Counted from the first letter of the stretch, positions 28,401-36,864 are shown. The stretch is 64,000 nucleotides of DNA from Aurantiacibacter luteus (GCF_001010945.1 NZ_LBHB01000001.1:558001-622000); one strand, 5' to 3'. Numbers and translations: made by a program. The notes: generated by a model from the sequence alone, not told the origin.

Positions 28401-29091
28401 CGCTGTGACCGGCGAACCCGTCGTCCGCCTGACCGACCTCGCGCGCAGCTTCGAGCAGGGCGGGGTGAGGATCGACGTGCTGAACGGCGTGAACCTGACC
28501 GTCGCGCCGGGAGAGATCGTGGCGCTGCTCGGGCCCTCGGGATCGGGCAAGTCGACCATGCTTCAGGCCGTCGGCCTGCTCGAGGGCGGCTTCCAGGGCA
28601 AGATCGAGATCGCCGGACACGACGCGACGCAGCTCGACAGCGCGGAGCGGACCGAGGTGCGCAAGAACCACCTCGGTTTCGTCTACCAGTTCCACCACCT
28701 GCTGCCCGATTTCACCGCGCTCGAGAACGTGGTCCTTCCGCAGCTGCTGCACGACGTTTCGCGCCCCGTCGCGGCGGCGCGGGCGGAAGAACTGCTCGGC
28801 AAGCTCGGCCTCTCGCACCGCCTCGACCACCGGCCGAGCCAGCTTTCGGGCGGCGAGCAGCAGCGCGTGGCCGTGGCCCGCGCGCTCGCCAACAAGCCGC
28901 AGCTCGTACTGGCGGACGAGCCCACCGGCAACCTCGACGAGAAGACCTCCGAGCGCGTGCTCGGCGAATTCCTCGATCTCGTGCGCGGGCAGGGCAGCGC
29001 CGCGCTCGTCGCCACGCACAACCAGGCGCTCGCCGCGCGGATGGACCGCGTGGTGGTGCTGCACGAAGGCCGCATCGAGGCGAAACCCTGA
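28393..29091 (+). CDS. lolD: Lipoprotein-releasing ABC transporter ATP-binding protein LolD
   Basis: ATPase of the lipoprotein exporter, 232 residues. All ABC motifs are visible: Walker [14 protein letters not shown] near residue 50, the Q-loop in [19 protein letters not shown] (the [14 protein letters not shown] segment is characteristic of LolD), signature [15 protein letters not shown], Walker [14 protein letters not shown] and the H-loop VATHN. The start lies inside lolC (8-base overlap), so translation is coupled. Confidence 0.96.
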   Translation: MNDAVTGEPVVRLTDLARSFEQGGVRIDVLNGVNLTVAPGEIVALLGPSGSGKSTMLQAVGLLEGGFQGKIEIAGHDATQLDSAERTEVRKNHLGFVYQFHHLLPDFTALENVVLPQLLHDVSRPVAAARAEELLGKLGLSHRLDHRPSQLSGGEQQRVAVARALANKPQLVLADEPTGNLDEKTSERVLGEFLDLVRGQGSAALVATHNQALAARMDRVVVLHEGRIEAKP

Positions 29092-29126
29092 CGCTCCTGC
29101 CGCGTTGACCGGCAAAAGGAGATAGC

Positions 29127-29405
29127 ATGACCGACCACCCCAGCACCTACCGCGCCGCGGACACCAACCGCGAGGGCATCCAGTGGGACGACCGCGCCTC
29201 GCTGCATCTCAACGGTGACGGGGGCGGCGTGCTCGACGGGGCCAAGGGCGTACGCCGCGGCACCTTCGCCGAACTCATCCGCTTCGTGATGACGCTGCCC
29301 GAAAGCGAGCGCGGACAGTATCACATCCAGAAGGCGGGGGACCGCGAGTACCAGTACGCCGAGATTGCCGATCTTTCGACGCACGAGGACTTTCCGGCCG
29401 CCTGA
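29127..29405 (+). CDS. Conserved small protein of unknown function
   Basis: A 92-residue soluble, acidic protein with no signal peptide or known motif. Notable pieces are an Asp/Gly-rich middle (LNGDGGGVLDGAKG) and RFVMTLPESERGQYHIQKAG. AAAAGGAGA at 29115-29123 gives a strong ribosome site for ATG 29127. It ends with TGATG, sharing one base with the start of the next gene, so the two small genes form a unit behind lolD. I do not recognise its function. Confidence 0.75.
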   Translation: MTDHPSTYRAADTNREGIQWDDRASLHLNGDGGGVLDGAKGVRRGTFAELIRFVMTLPESERGQYHIQKAGDREYQYAEIADLSTHEDFPAA

Positions 29406-29743
29406 TGATCGAGGCCGCGCAAGACTGGTTCCTGTCGCTGGGCGAGGATTACGGCGTCAACCCGTGGATCTTCGGCGCGATTTACGTCGGCGCGATCCCG
29501 TTCTTCCTCGCTAGTGTAGGCTGGATCGTGAAGCGCGCGCGGGCCGGGCGCTCCACGGTGCTGCCGACCATGTTGGCGGGGTTCTTCTTCGTCTCCGCCT
29601 ACCTCTACCTCGCGATTGCCGGGCGTAACATCCCGGTCTGGGTGTGGATTTTCCTCGCCGTGCTGATCGTCTGGGGCGCGGTGTCGCAGGTACGCCAGAC
29701 GCGCCGCAAGATCGCCGAGCAGCCGGGGGACATCGGCGCCTGA
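29405..29743 (+). CDS. Small membrane protein of unknown function
   Basis: A 112-residue protein with three predicted membrane segments, near residues 22-42 (IFGAIYVGAIPFFLASVGWI), 53-72 and 77-95, and a positively charged C-terminus (RQTRRKIAEQ), which suggests that the tail faces the cytoplasm. It is translationally coupled to the preceding small gene (TGATG). No family recognised. It ends 40 bases before dnaE. Confidence 0.75.
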   Translation: MIEAAQDWFLSLGEDYGVNPWIFGAIYVGAIPFFLASVGWIVKRARAGRSTVLPTMLAGFFFVSAYLYLAIAGRNIPVWVWIFLAVLIVWGAVSQVRQTRRKIAEQPGDIGA

Positions 29744-29747
29744 CGGC

Positions 29748-29775
29748 TTGGCGAATCCGCGCAGGGTTCGCATAT
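29748..29775 (+). promoter_or_regulatory. Candidate dnaE promoter
   Basis: TTGGCG at 29748-29753 and CATATT at 29770-29775 are 16 bases apart, a reasonable sigma-70-type pair. The -10 lies only 7 bases before ATG 29783 and no ribosome site is visible, so the transcript may be leaderless. Confidence 0.35.
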
Positions 29776-29782
29776 TGATCGC

Positions 29783-32700
29783 ATGGCCTTTCAACCCTTC
29801 GTCCCCCTGCGCGTCGCCTCCAGCTATTCCATGCTGGAGGGTGCGATCGACCCCAAGGCCATCGCCAAACTGGCCAGGGAACGCGGCTTCCCGGCCATCG
29901 CCATCTGCGACCGCAACGGGCTGTACGGCAGCTCGATGTTCGCAGGCGCCTGCAAGGGGGAGGGGGTCCAGCCCATCGTCGGCACCCTGCTCGGCGTATC
30001 GCGGGGGCCGGGCGAGCCGGTAGATTACCTGCCGCTCTACGCCCAGGACGAGGACGGCTGGAACAACCTGTGCCACCTCGTCAGCAAGGCCCACCTCGAC
30101 CGCCCCCTGACCGAAGAGCCCCACGTCACGCTGGCCGATCTGGAGGGTCGCACCGAAGGCCTGATCGCGCTGTCCGGCGCGAGCGAGGGCGCGGTCACGC
30201 GGCTTCTGGCCGACGGCAAGGAGAAACGCGCCCATACTCTCGCCGAGCGACTGGCGGCGCTGTTCCCGGGCCGGTTCTACATCGAACTCGCCCGCCGTGG
30301 GCATCCAGTGGAGGAAGCGGCGGAGGCGGGCCTCGTCGACCTTGCCTACGCGCAAGATCTTCCCCTCATCGCCACCAATCCAGCGAACTTCGCAGATCGG
30401 CACCAGCACGGCGCGCACGATGCCATGCTGTGCATCGCCAGCTCCACCCATATCGACAGCGCCGAGCGCCCGCGCTCCAACCCGCAGGCCTTCGTCAAGT
30501 CCGCGAGCATGATGGAGGAGCTGTTCGCCGACCTGCCCGAGGCGACCGCCAACACGCTCGTCATCGCGCAGCGCTGCGCCTTTGCTCCGCCCAAGCGCAA
30601 GCCCATCCTGCCCAGCCTCGCCGGCGACCTCGAAGGCGAGGCGCGGATGCTGGCGGAGGACGCCAAGCGCGGCCTCGCGGCGCGGCTCGAGCATTACGGC
30701 GAGCTGTCGGACGATGAATTGCGTGCCTACCTCGACCGGCTCGAGTTCGAGATCGACGTCATCACCCGCATGGGTTTCCCCGGCTACTTCCTGATCGTGG
30801 CCGACTTCATCAAGTGGGCCAAGAACGAGGGCATTCCGGTGGGGCCGGGCCGCGGATCGGGCGCGGGCAGCCTGGTGGCATGGTCGCTGACCATCACCGA
30901 CCTCGATCCGCTCAGGCTCGGCCTGCTGTTCGAACGGTTCCTCAACCCCGAGCGCGTGTCGATGCCCGACTTCGACATCGACTTTTGCGAAACCCGCCGC
31001 GGCGAGGTTATCCGCTATGTCCAGCAGCGATACGGGCACGACAAGGTCGCGCAGATCATCACCTTCGGCAAGCTGAAGGCGCGCGCCGTGCTGCGCGATA
31101 CGGGCCGCATCCTGCAGATGCCCTACATGCAGGTCGACCGGCTCACCAAGATGGTGCCCAACCATCCGACCGACCCCTGGACCCTGCCGCGAACCCTGAA
31201 CGGTGCTGCCGACTTCCGCCGCGAGTACGAGAACGACAACGAGGTAAAGCGCCTTGTCGATCTGGCGATGCAGCTGGAGGGCTTCCCGCGCAATTCCTCC
31301 ACCCATGCCGCCGGCGTGGTGATCGGCGACCGGCCGCTGAGCGAGCTCGTCCCGCTCTACCGCGATCCGCGTTCGGACATGCCGGTCACGCAGTTCGACA
31401 TGAAGCACGTTGAGGACAGCGGCCTCGTCAAGTTCGACTTCCTCGGCCTCAAGACGTTGAGCGTGCTGCGCAAGGCGGTGGACCTGCTGGCGGCGCGCGG
31501 CATTACCGTCGATCTCGATGCGCTCGCCTGGGACGATGCGGCCGTCTACGACCTGATGAAACGCGGCGACACCGTCGGCGTGTTCCAGCTCGAATCCGAA
31601 GGCATGCGCCGTACGCTGACGGCGGTGAAGCCGACCAAGTTCGAAGACATCATCGCCCTCGTCTCGCTCTACCGCCCCGGCCCGATGGACAACATCCCGC
31701 TGTTCGGCAAGCGCAAGGCGGGCGAGGTTCCGATCGAATACCCGCACCCCAAGCTGGAAGGCATCCTCGAGGAGACCTACGGCATCTTCGTCTATCAGGA
31801 ACAGGTCATGCAGGCCGCGCAGATCCTGGCGGGATACTCGCTTGGCGATGCCGACCTCTTGCGCCGCGCCATGGGCAAGAAGGTGCAGGCGGAAATGGAT
31901 GCGCAGCGCCAGCGCTTCATCGACGGCTGCGCCGAGGTATCGGCCATACCGCGTGCCGAAGCGAATGCGCTGTTCGATTTGATCGACAAGTTCGCCGGCT
32001 ACGGCTTCAACAAGTCGCACGCCGCCGCCTACGCGCTGCTCAGCTACCAGACGGCCTGGGTGAAGACGCACTACCCGGAAGAGTTCTTCGCCGCCTCGAT
32101 GTGCTTCGACATGCATCAGTCGGACAAGCTGGCGGTGTTCGTCGACGACGCGCGGCGCAGCGGCGTTGCCCTGCTCGGGCCCGACATCAACGCCTCGGAG
32201 GCGGAGTTCACGGTCGAGCAGACCGACGAGGGCTGGGCGGTGCGCTATGCCCTCGCCGGGATCAAGGGCGTGGGCGAGAAGGCGATGGAGACGATCGTCG
32301 AGGAGCGCCTCGCCCACGGCGCGTTCGAGAGCCTAGAGGACGTGTTCCGGCGCCTGCCCGGCGGGTCGATGAATCGCAAGCAGCTGGAGGGACTGGCGGG
32401 CGCGGGAGCCTTCGATGCGCTGGAACCCAACCGCGCCAAGGTGCTCGTCAACGCCGACATGCTGCTGGCCGTGGCCGATGCCGCCAACCGCGAGAAATCG
32501 AGCGGGCAGGCGGGGCTGTTCGGCGGCGAGGACCATGCCGAGCCTTCGCTCAAGCTGAGGGACGTCGATCCATGGACGCGGCCCGAGCAGATGAAGGCCG
32601 AATGCGATACCTTCGGTTTCTACTTCGCCGCGCACCCGGTGGAGGAATACCGCATGATCGCCGCCGCCAACGGCGCGCGCACCTACGCTTCGCTGATGGA

Positions 32701-33247
32701 GGGCGGTGTCGCCGGACGGCAGAGCGCGGTGATGGCGGCGCTGGTGGAGAGCGTGAACAAGGGCCGCACCAAGCGCGGAGCAGACTTCATTCGTGCCGAC
32801 TTTTCCGACAGTACCGGCCAGTTCAGCGCCGCCTGTTTCGAGGAGGCGCTGGTAGACAGTTTCCAGCGCTGGGCGGCGGAAGGCACGTGCCTGCTGCTGA
32901 ACGTCGAGCTCGATTCGCCCAATCCCGACGATCCGCCGCGCGTGACCGTGCGCGGCGCCAAGCCGCTGGCCGAGGTGACGAGCGCGGCGCGGATGCAGCT
33001 GACCGCCGAGGTACACGACGTGACCGCTATCGCCGCTCTGCGCGAGGCGCTGCAAACGGGCCGAGAGGGTTACGGGGAAGTGCTGGTGCGTTTGCGGCTG
33101 AGCGACGATGCCGCGCCGCAGGTGCTGCTCGGCCGGGATTTTGCGCTGGGTACCGACGTGGCGGAAAGGCTGGGTGAGATCGCGGGCCTTTCCGGCATCG
33201 AACTCAAGCCCATCCGCGGGGCAGGGCACCTGCGACTGGTCGCGTGA
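29783..33247 (+). CDS. dnaE: DNA polymerase III alpha subunit DnaE (replicative type)
   Basis: The catalytic subunit of the chromosomal replicase, 1154 residues. It begins with the PHP domain (PLRVASSYSMLEGAI; the SxYSMLxG form marks DnaE1). The polymerase triad is intact: Asp396 and Asp398 in MPDFDIDF and Asp552 in KFDFLGLKTL. The fingers (FQLESEGMR), the helix-hairpin-helix (GIKGVGEKAMETI) and an OB-fold toward the C-terminus follow. This is the essential replicative form rather than the ImuB-associated DnaE2, since the PHP start and total length match DnaE1. The stop overlaps the next gene by 4 bases. Confidence 0.97.
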   Translation: MAFQPFVPLRVASSYSMLEGAIDPKAIAKLARERGFPAIAICDRNGLYGSSMFAGACKGEGVQPIVGTLLGVSRGPGEPVDYLPLYAQDEDGWNNLCHLVSKAHLDRPLTEEPHVTLADLEGRTEGLIALSGASEGAVTRLLADGKEKRAHTLAERLAALFPGRFYIELARRGHPVEEAAEAGLVDLAYAQDLPLIATNPANFADRHQHGAHDAMLCIASSTHIDSAERPRSNPQAFVKSASMMEELFADLPEATANTLVIAQRCAFAPPKRKPILPSLAGDLEGEARMLAEDAKRGLAARLEHYGELSDDELRAYLDRLEFEIDVITRMGFPGYFLIVADFIKWAKNEGIPVGPGRGSGAGSLVAWSLTITDLDPLRLGLLFERFLNPERVSMPDFDIDFCETRRGEVIRYVQQRYGHDKVAQIITFGKLKARAVLRDTGRILQMPYMQVDRLTKMVPNHPTDPWTLPRTLNGAADFRREYENDNEVKRLVDLAMQLEGFPRNSSTHAAGVVIGDRPLSELVPLYRDPRSDMPVTQFDMKHVEDSGLVKFDFLGLKTLSVLRKAVDLLAARGITVDLDALAWDDAAVYDLMKRGDTVGVFQLESEGMRRTLTAVKPTKFEDIIALVSLYRPGPMDNIPLFGKRKAGEVPIEYPHPKLEGILEETYGIFVYQEQVMQAAQILAGYSLGDADLLRRAMGKKVQAEMDAQRQRFIDGCAEVSAIPRAEANALFDLIDKFAGYGFNKSHAAAYALLSYQTAWVKTHYPEEFFAASMCFDMHQSDKLAVFVDDARRSGVALLGPDINASEAEFTVEQTDEGWAVRYALAGIKGVGEKAMETIVEERLAHGAFESLEDVFRRLPGGSMNRKQLEGLAGAGAFDALEPNRAKVLVNADMLLAVADAANREKSSGQAGLFGGEDHAEPSLKLRDVDPWTRPEQMKAECDTFGFYFAAHPVEEYRMIAAANGARTYASLMEGGVAGRQSAVMAALVESVNKGRTKRGADFIRADFSDSTGQFSAACFEEALVDSFQRWAAEGTCLLLNVELDSPNPDDPPRVTVRGAKPLAEVTSAARMQLTAEVHDVTAIAALREALQTGREGYGEVLVRLRLSDDAAPQVLLGRDFALGTDVAERLGEIAGLSGIELKPIRGAGHLRLVA

Positions 33248-34059
33248 GCGCGGGGCTTGCCGGGCTGACCGACAAGGAACGGCAGACGCTGCGCCTGCTC
33301 TTGGCAGGACACGACACGAAATCGAGCGCAGCGGAGCTGGGCATTTCCGTCCACACCCTGAGCGACCGCCTCCGCAGCGCGCGGCGGAAGCTGGGGGTCA
33401 CGAGCAGCCGGGAGGCGGCGCGCCTGCTTGGGGAGGCTGAAGGCTCGCTACCCGAAATCGATGTGCACACACGAAACGGGGGTGGCAATTCGACCTCCCC
33501 GCAACACCCTGAGACGGCTTATCACGTTCATGGCGCAGACAAGCGGTCTGGCCCGTGGGGAGCGAAAGGAGTGTTGCTCATGACTTTTTTCGTAGCCGCC
33601 GTGGCCCTGGCCATGGCCTTCATCATGAATGCCGAGAACTCGCCTGTGCCGGCGCCGTTCACGCAAGGGGATGAGACTTTCGAGCCATCTCCTGCACGCC
33701 AGCCGTCTGCAGCGGAACGCGGCGCCCGCGAGTGGCTGGCGCTGATCGACGAGGGAGAGGCGGCCGCGAGCCGCATGGCCGCCGCGCCAGACTTCCAGCG
33801 GCGGTATTCGGCTGATCTTTGGGAACTGGGTGTGCTTCTGCGCCTGAACAATCATGGCACGCCGGTCTCTCGGCAACTGGTCGACGAAGAGGTGGTCGGC
33901 GGCGCAGGTGGCGAAGGCGATTTCGTCAGGCTCGTCTTCGCTACGAATTTTACCGGCGAAGCTGGGACGAGCGAGATCGTGACCCTGCAGCAGACAGACG
34001 GTACATGGCGCGTTGCCGACTACGAGGTGGTTCACCCGGAAGACGGCTGCTCCACATAA
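33244..34059 (+). CDS. LuxR-type helix-turn-helix protein with membrane segment and DUF4019 domain
   Basis: A 271-residue protein built from three parts. An N-terminal LuxR/GerE-type DNA-binding helix-turn-helix (residues 8-62, LTDKERQTLRLLLAGHD...GISVHTLSDRLRSARRKLGV) is followed by a polar linker, one membrane segment (about 109-128, LLMTFFVAAVALAMAFIM), and an extracytoplasmic part resembling DUF4019 (WLALIDEGEAAAS... SRQLV). The layout suggests a one-component membrane regulator that senses something in the periplasm, which is inference. The GTG start overlaps the dnaE stop (GTGA), so its translation is coupled to dnaE. Base composition in the second half is lower in GC than the neighbours. 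Confidence 0.8.
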   Translation: MSAGLAGLTDKERQTLRLLLAGHDTKSSAAELGISVHTLSDRLRSARRKLGVTSSREAARLLGEAEGSLPEIDVHTRNGGGNSTSPQHPETAYHVHGADKRSGPWGAKGVLLMTFFVAAVALAMAFIMNAENSPVPAPFTQGDETFEPSPARQPSAAERGAREWLALIDEGEAAASRMAAAPDFQRRYSADLWELGVLLRLNNHGTPVSRQLVDEEVVGGAGGEGDFVRLVFATNFTGEAGTSEIVTLQQTDGTWRVADYEVVHPEDGCST

Positions 34060-34094
34060 CCGCTCGGGCGCGCTGTTTGCGCCGGCATAAAAGA

Positions 34095-34130
34095 AGGGCC
34101 GGGAGATCGCTCTCCCGGCCCTGTCTTTTT
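34095..34130. terminator. Bidirectional intrinsic terminator
   Basis: A perfect 12-bp stem (34095-34106 with 34111-34122) around loop TCGC, followed by GTCTTTTT on the plus strand and, on the minus strand, by TTCTTTT. It lies between the convergent DUF4019 gene and ompA and can serve both. Confidence 0.88.
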
Positions 34131-34147
34131 GCCTTGGGGGCTAGGGC

Positions 34148-35272
34148 CTAGTTGCCCGAGCCCGGACCGTAGGTCACTTCCACGCGGCGGTTCTGCAGCT
34201 CGCGCACACCGTCGGCGGTGGCGACGCGCGGCATCGTCTCGCCGAACGCCTGGCTGGAGATGCGCGCGGCGGGGATGCCGCGGCCGGTCATGTAATCGCG
34301 CACGGCGGCGTTACGACGTTCGGACAGGCCGACGTTGTAGGTCGCGGTACCCGAACGGTCGGCGTGACCGGCGAGCATGACGCGGGCGGTTCCGCAGTCA
34401 CGGTAGGCGGTGACGGCCGAGTTCAGCACGGTCGCAGCTTCCGGCGTGATGTCCGAGCGATCCCAGTCGAAGAACACGATGTACGGACCCGTGTTGCACT
34501 GCGCCACAGGCGGCGGAGGCGGCGGGGGCGGAGGCGGCGGGGGCGGCGGCGGGGGGGGCGGCGGGGGCGGCGGCGGGGGCACGAACGGCTCGGCGCCACC
34601 GAAGTTGAAAATGAACGAGCCGATGATCGCGTGCGAGTTGAAATCGCCCTCGAACGTGCGACCGATCTGGTCGGTGTAGTCGCCGCCGTTGATGTTGAGG
34701 TACTTGTACTTCAGCGAGGCATCGATGTTGTCGCTGATCGGCGCGTAGAGCTGGGCAATGGCCTGCCAGGCGAAGCGCGAATCGCTATTGTCGATGAAGC
34801 CGGGGCCCGAACCGAAGGCGGTGACATTGTCGTAGCTGACATTGCCGATGCCGACACCGCCGCCGACTGCCACGCCGACCGAGTCGTCGCCGCCGAAGTC
34901 GAGCAGGGCGTTGAACATGCCGGTCCAGACCGAGATGCTGCCGTCGACCGGGTCGAAGTTGCCGGTGACCACGTCACCCGCGATGCTGCGCTGGACGGTG
35001 ATGGCGGTGGTCTCGAAGCTGTCCAGGTCGAAGTCCTGGTAGCCGCCCTCGACCTCGAGGCGCACCATGCCGAGGTCGTAGCCGAGCAGCGCTTCCGCAG
35101 CCCAGCCATAGTCGGTGTCGAAATCGACGATTCCGGTGCCGCCATCGTTGAACTCGGCATCGGCATCGGCAACGCCCATGCCCAAGCCGAGATAGAAGGC
35201 GCCATCCTCGGCCATCGCCGGTGTCGACACCAGCGCCGAGGCCGACATCAGCCCGATCATAAGTTTCTTCAT
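34148..35272 (-). CDS. OmpA-family outer membrane protein with long polyproline linker
   Basis: A 374-residue outer membrane protein. A signal peptide (MKKLMIGLMSASALVSTPAMA) is followed by an eight-stranded beta-barrel (about residues 22-225), a run of 24 consecutive prolines (34508-34579 on the complement), and a C-terminal OmpA peptidoglycan-binding domain with FFDWDRSDITPEA and GHADRSGTATYNVGLSERR. It anchors the outer membrane to the cell wall. ATG 35272 is chosen for the signal peptide, with GAGGGGA 35280-35286 upstream; ATG 35278 is also possible. It has its own promoter and an unusually long leader (listed separately). Confidence 0.93.
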   Translation of the reverse strand: MKKLMIGLMSASALVSTPAMAEDGAFYLGLGMGVADADAEFNDGGTGIVDFDTDYGWAAEALLGYDLGMVRLEVEGGYQDFDLDSFETTAITVQRSIAGDVVTGNFDPVDGSISVWTGMFNALLDFGGDDSVGVAVGGGVGIGNVSYDNVTAFGSGPGFIDNSDSRFAWQAIAQLYAPISDNIDASLKYKYLNINGGDYTDQIGRTFEGDFNSHAIIGSFIFNFGGAEPFVPPPPPPPPPPPPPPPPPPPPPPPPVAQCNTGPYIVFFDWDRSDITPEAATVLNSAVTAYRDCGTARVMLAGHADRSGTATYNVGLSERRNAAVRDYMTGRGIPAARISSQAFGETMPRVATADGVRELQNRRVEVTYGPGSGN

Positions 35273-35317
35273 TGTCATTCCCCTCATTCCTGGGACCAGA
35301 AATAAACCCATGCGCGG

Positions 35318-35350
35318 CCGCCTGACCGGCTCGCGTCGTTGGTCAGACGG
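35318..35350 (-). promoter_or_regulatory. Hairpin in the ompA 5' leader
   Basis: A 10-bp stem (35318-35327 with 35341-35350, one G-U pair on the mRNA strand, 13-base loop) lies in the roughly 105-base untranslated leader between the ompA promoter and its start. Leader hairpins of this kind stabilise ompA mRNA in enterobacteria; the same role here is inference. Confidence 0.5.
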
Positions 35351-35383
35351 TGCTTAGAGCAATCTGTTCCCGATGCGAAGAAG

Positions 35384-35392
35384 ATTATAACA
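35384..35392 (-). promoter_or_regulatory. Extended -10 promoter of ompA
   Basis: The minus strand reads TGTTATAAT, a perfect extended -10 (TGnTATAAT), overlapping the stop codon of the radical SAM gene upstream. No good -35 is seen at 17 bases, consistent with an extended -10 promoter. Transcription would start near 35377, about 105 bases before the ATG. Confidence 0.65.
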
Positions 35393-36464
35393 GTCGCAAT
35401 TGATTGCCGGTTTCCGGCTTGCGGAAGCCGGTACAGTCGAGCTCGAAGCTGACCTTGCCGATTCCGGCCCGCTTGCATGCGAGCCGGAACCGCGCGCGAA
35501 GCAGTTCGGCCCACACGCCGGTCGGACGCAGGCGCGAGAAGAAATCCGGATCGTTGTCGCGCCCGCCGCGAATCGATCGCACGATGCCCATGACCTTGCC
35601 CGCGCGATCGGGGAAATGCACGTCGAGCCATTCGCGGAACAGCGGCGCGACCTCGTGCGGCAGGCGCAGCGGGATCCAGCCGCAACTGGCGACGCCCAGC
35701 GCGGCGGCCCGCGCCACGATCTGCTCTATGAAGCCGTCGGTGATGGCGGGAATGACCGGCGCGATCGAGCAGTGAGTGGGGATGCCCGCCTCCGCCAGCC
35801 TGCCGAGCGCCGCCAGCCGCTTGGCAGGGGAAGCAGCGCGCGGCTCGAGCTTGCCGGACAGCACCGGATCGAGCGAGGTCACCGAGATCGCCACGGCCAC
35901 CAACCGCTGTTCCGCCATCGCTTCGAGCAGGTCGAGATCGTGCAGCACGCGGTCTGACTTGGTGGTGATCGTCACCGGATGGCGCGCGTCGAGGCAAACC
36001 TCGAGCAACTGACGGGTAATACGGTAGCGGTCCTCGATGGGCTGGTAGGGATCGGTGTTCGTACCCATGGCAATGGGCCGGGGACGATACTTCGGCCGCG
36101 CCAGCGTTTCGCGCAGCAGCCGCGCGGCATCGGGCTTGGCGAACAGCTTAGTCTCGAAATCGAGGCCGGGGGAGAGATCGTGGTAGGCGTGGGTAGGGCG
36201 GGCAAAGCAGTAGACGCAGCCATGCTCGCACCCACGATAGGCGTTGACCGAGCGATCGAAGAAGATGTCGGGCGACTGGTTGAAGCTGAGGATGGTCCTG
36301 GGATGCTCCTCAGTAATCGTCGTGCGCAGCGTCACGGGCGGGCCGTCCAGTGCCTCCATCGCGTCGCGCCAATCGCCGTCCGCCTGCCGGTCGGCCAGAC
36401 CGAATCGCTGCGGCACCGCGCCCGACTGCGCGCCGCGACCCTTGATGGCGGATTGACTCGGCAT
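35385..36464 (-). CDS. PA0069-family radical SAM protein (SplB-like)
   Basis: A 359-residue radical SAM enzyme. The cluster motif is RGCEHGCVYCFARP (CxxxCxxC). The surrounding SFNQSPDIFFDRSVNAYRGC and the later GTNTDPYQPIEDRYRITRQLLE are typical of the PA0069 branch of COG1533, the group that includes spore photoproduct lyase. Its substrate is unknown. ATG 36464 gives the conserved beginning IKGRGA; an ATG at 36485 lies inside the LexA box. No ribosome site is visible, so the message may be leaderless. A LexA box directly in front of the start suggests a DNA-damage function, such as a repair or tRNA/DNA modification role (inference). Confidence 0.9.
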   Translation of the reverse strand: MPSQSAIKGRGAQSGAVPQRFGLADRQADGDWRDAMEALDGPPVTLRTTITEEHPRTILSFNQSPDIFFDRSVNAYRGCEHGCVYCFARPTHAYHDLSPGLDFETKLFAKPDAARLLRETLARPKYRPRPIAMGTNTDPYQPIEDRYRITRQLLEVCLDARHPVTITTKSDRVLHDLDLLEAMAEQRLVAVAISVTSLDPVLSGKLEPRAASPAKRLAALGRLAEAGIPTHCSIAPVIPAITDGFIEQIVARAAALGVASCGWIPLRLPHEVAPLFREWLDVHFPDRAGKVMGIVRSIRGGRDNDPDFFSRLRPTGVWAELLRARFRLACKRAGIGKVSFELDCTGFRKPETGNQLRLL

Positions 36465-36468
36465 GGCG

Positions 36469-36483
36469 GAACATAGATAGAAC
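36469..36483 (-). promoter_or_regulatory. LexA (SOS) box of alphaproteobacterial type
   Basis: The minus strand reads GTTCTATCTATGTTC, an exact match to the alphaproteobacterial LexA operator GTTC-N7-GTTC (reverse: GAAC-N7-GAAC). It lies 5 bases upstream of the radical SAM start and 33 bases upstream of the divergent VOC gene, so it could control either or both. The flanks extend it to a direct repeat of TATGTTC separated by four bases. Confidence 0.8.
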
Positions 36484-36516
36484 ATACGCTAACTGGCAGC
36501 AAGCAGGAGATTGGCG

Positions 36517-36861
36517 ATGGCTGTGCTTGGTTATCGCGAATTGCCTGTCGAGAAGGTCGCAGAAGAGGTAGCCTTTTACGAGAAAACCTTTGGTTGGCGC
36601 TTCACGGCATACGGTCCGGATTATGCAGCGCACGAGGACGCGCCGTGCCAGCTCGCGCTGAATGACTCCGCGGACAGCCAGCAATCGAGAGCGATCCTGC
36701 CGGTCATCAGGGTCGAGGACATCGTGACTGCGCGGGACCGTGTTTCTGACGCCGGCGGCACCATCCTCGCGGACATCTACGATTATCCGGGCGGCAGGCG
36801 CTTCCATTTTACCGACTCGGCAGGGCTCGAACTTGCCTGCTACGAGCCTGTCGAAGGCTGA
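36517..36861 (+). CDS. VOC-superfamily (glyoxalase-like) protein
   Basis: A 114-residue single-domain protein of the vicinal oxygen chelate fold: GYRELPVEKVAEEVAFYEKTFGW is the first beta-alpha unit and HFTDSAGLELACYEP the last, with Glu before the end as a probable metal ligand. The group covers glyoxalase I, bleomycin resistance proteins and dioxygenases; substrate unknown. AGGAGA at 36505-36510 fixes ATG 36517. It is divergent from the radical SAM gene and may share the LexA box. Codon use is less GC-rich than in neighbouring genes. Confidence 0.85.
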   Translation: MAVLGYRELPVEKVAEEVAFYEKTFGWRFTAYGPDYAAHEDAPCQLALNDSADSQQSRAILPVIRVEDIVTARDRVSDAGGTILADIYDYPGGRRFHFTDSAGLELACYEPVEG

Positions 36862-36864
36862 ACC

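Noticed and set aside
29321-32317. Minus-strand frame of 998 residues opposite dnaE
   Set aside because: Shadow of dnaE; no family features, and composition is typical of reverse reading of GC-rich genes.
34410-34679. Plus-strand frame with a poly-glycine stretch
   Set aside because: It is the complement of the OmpA polyproline linker, not a glycine-rich protein gene.
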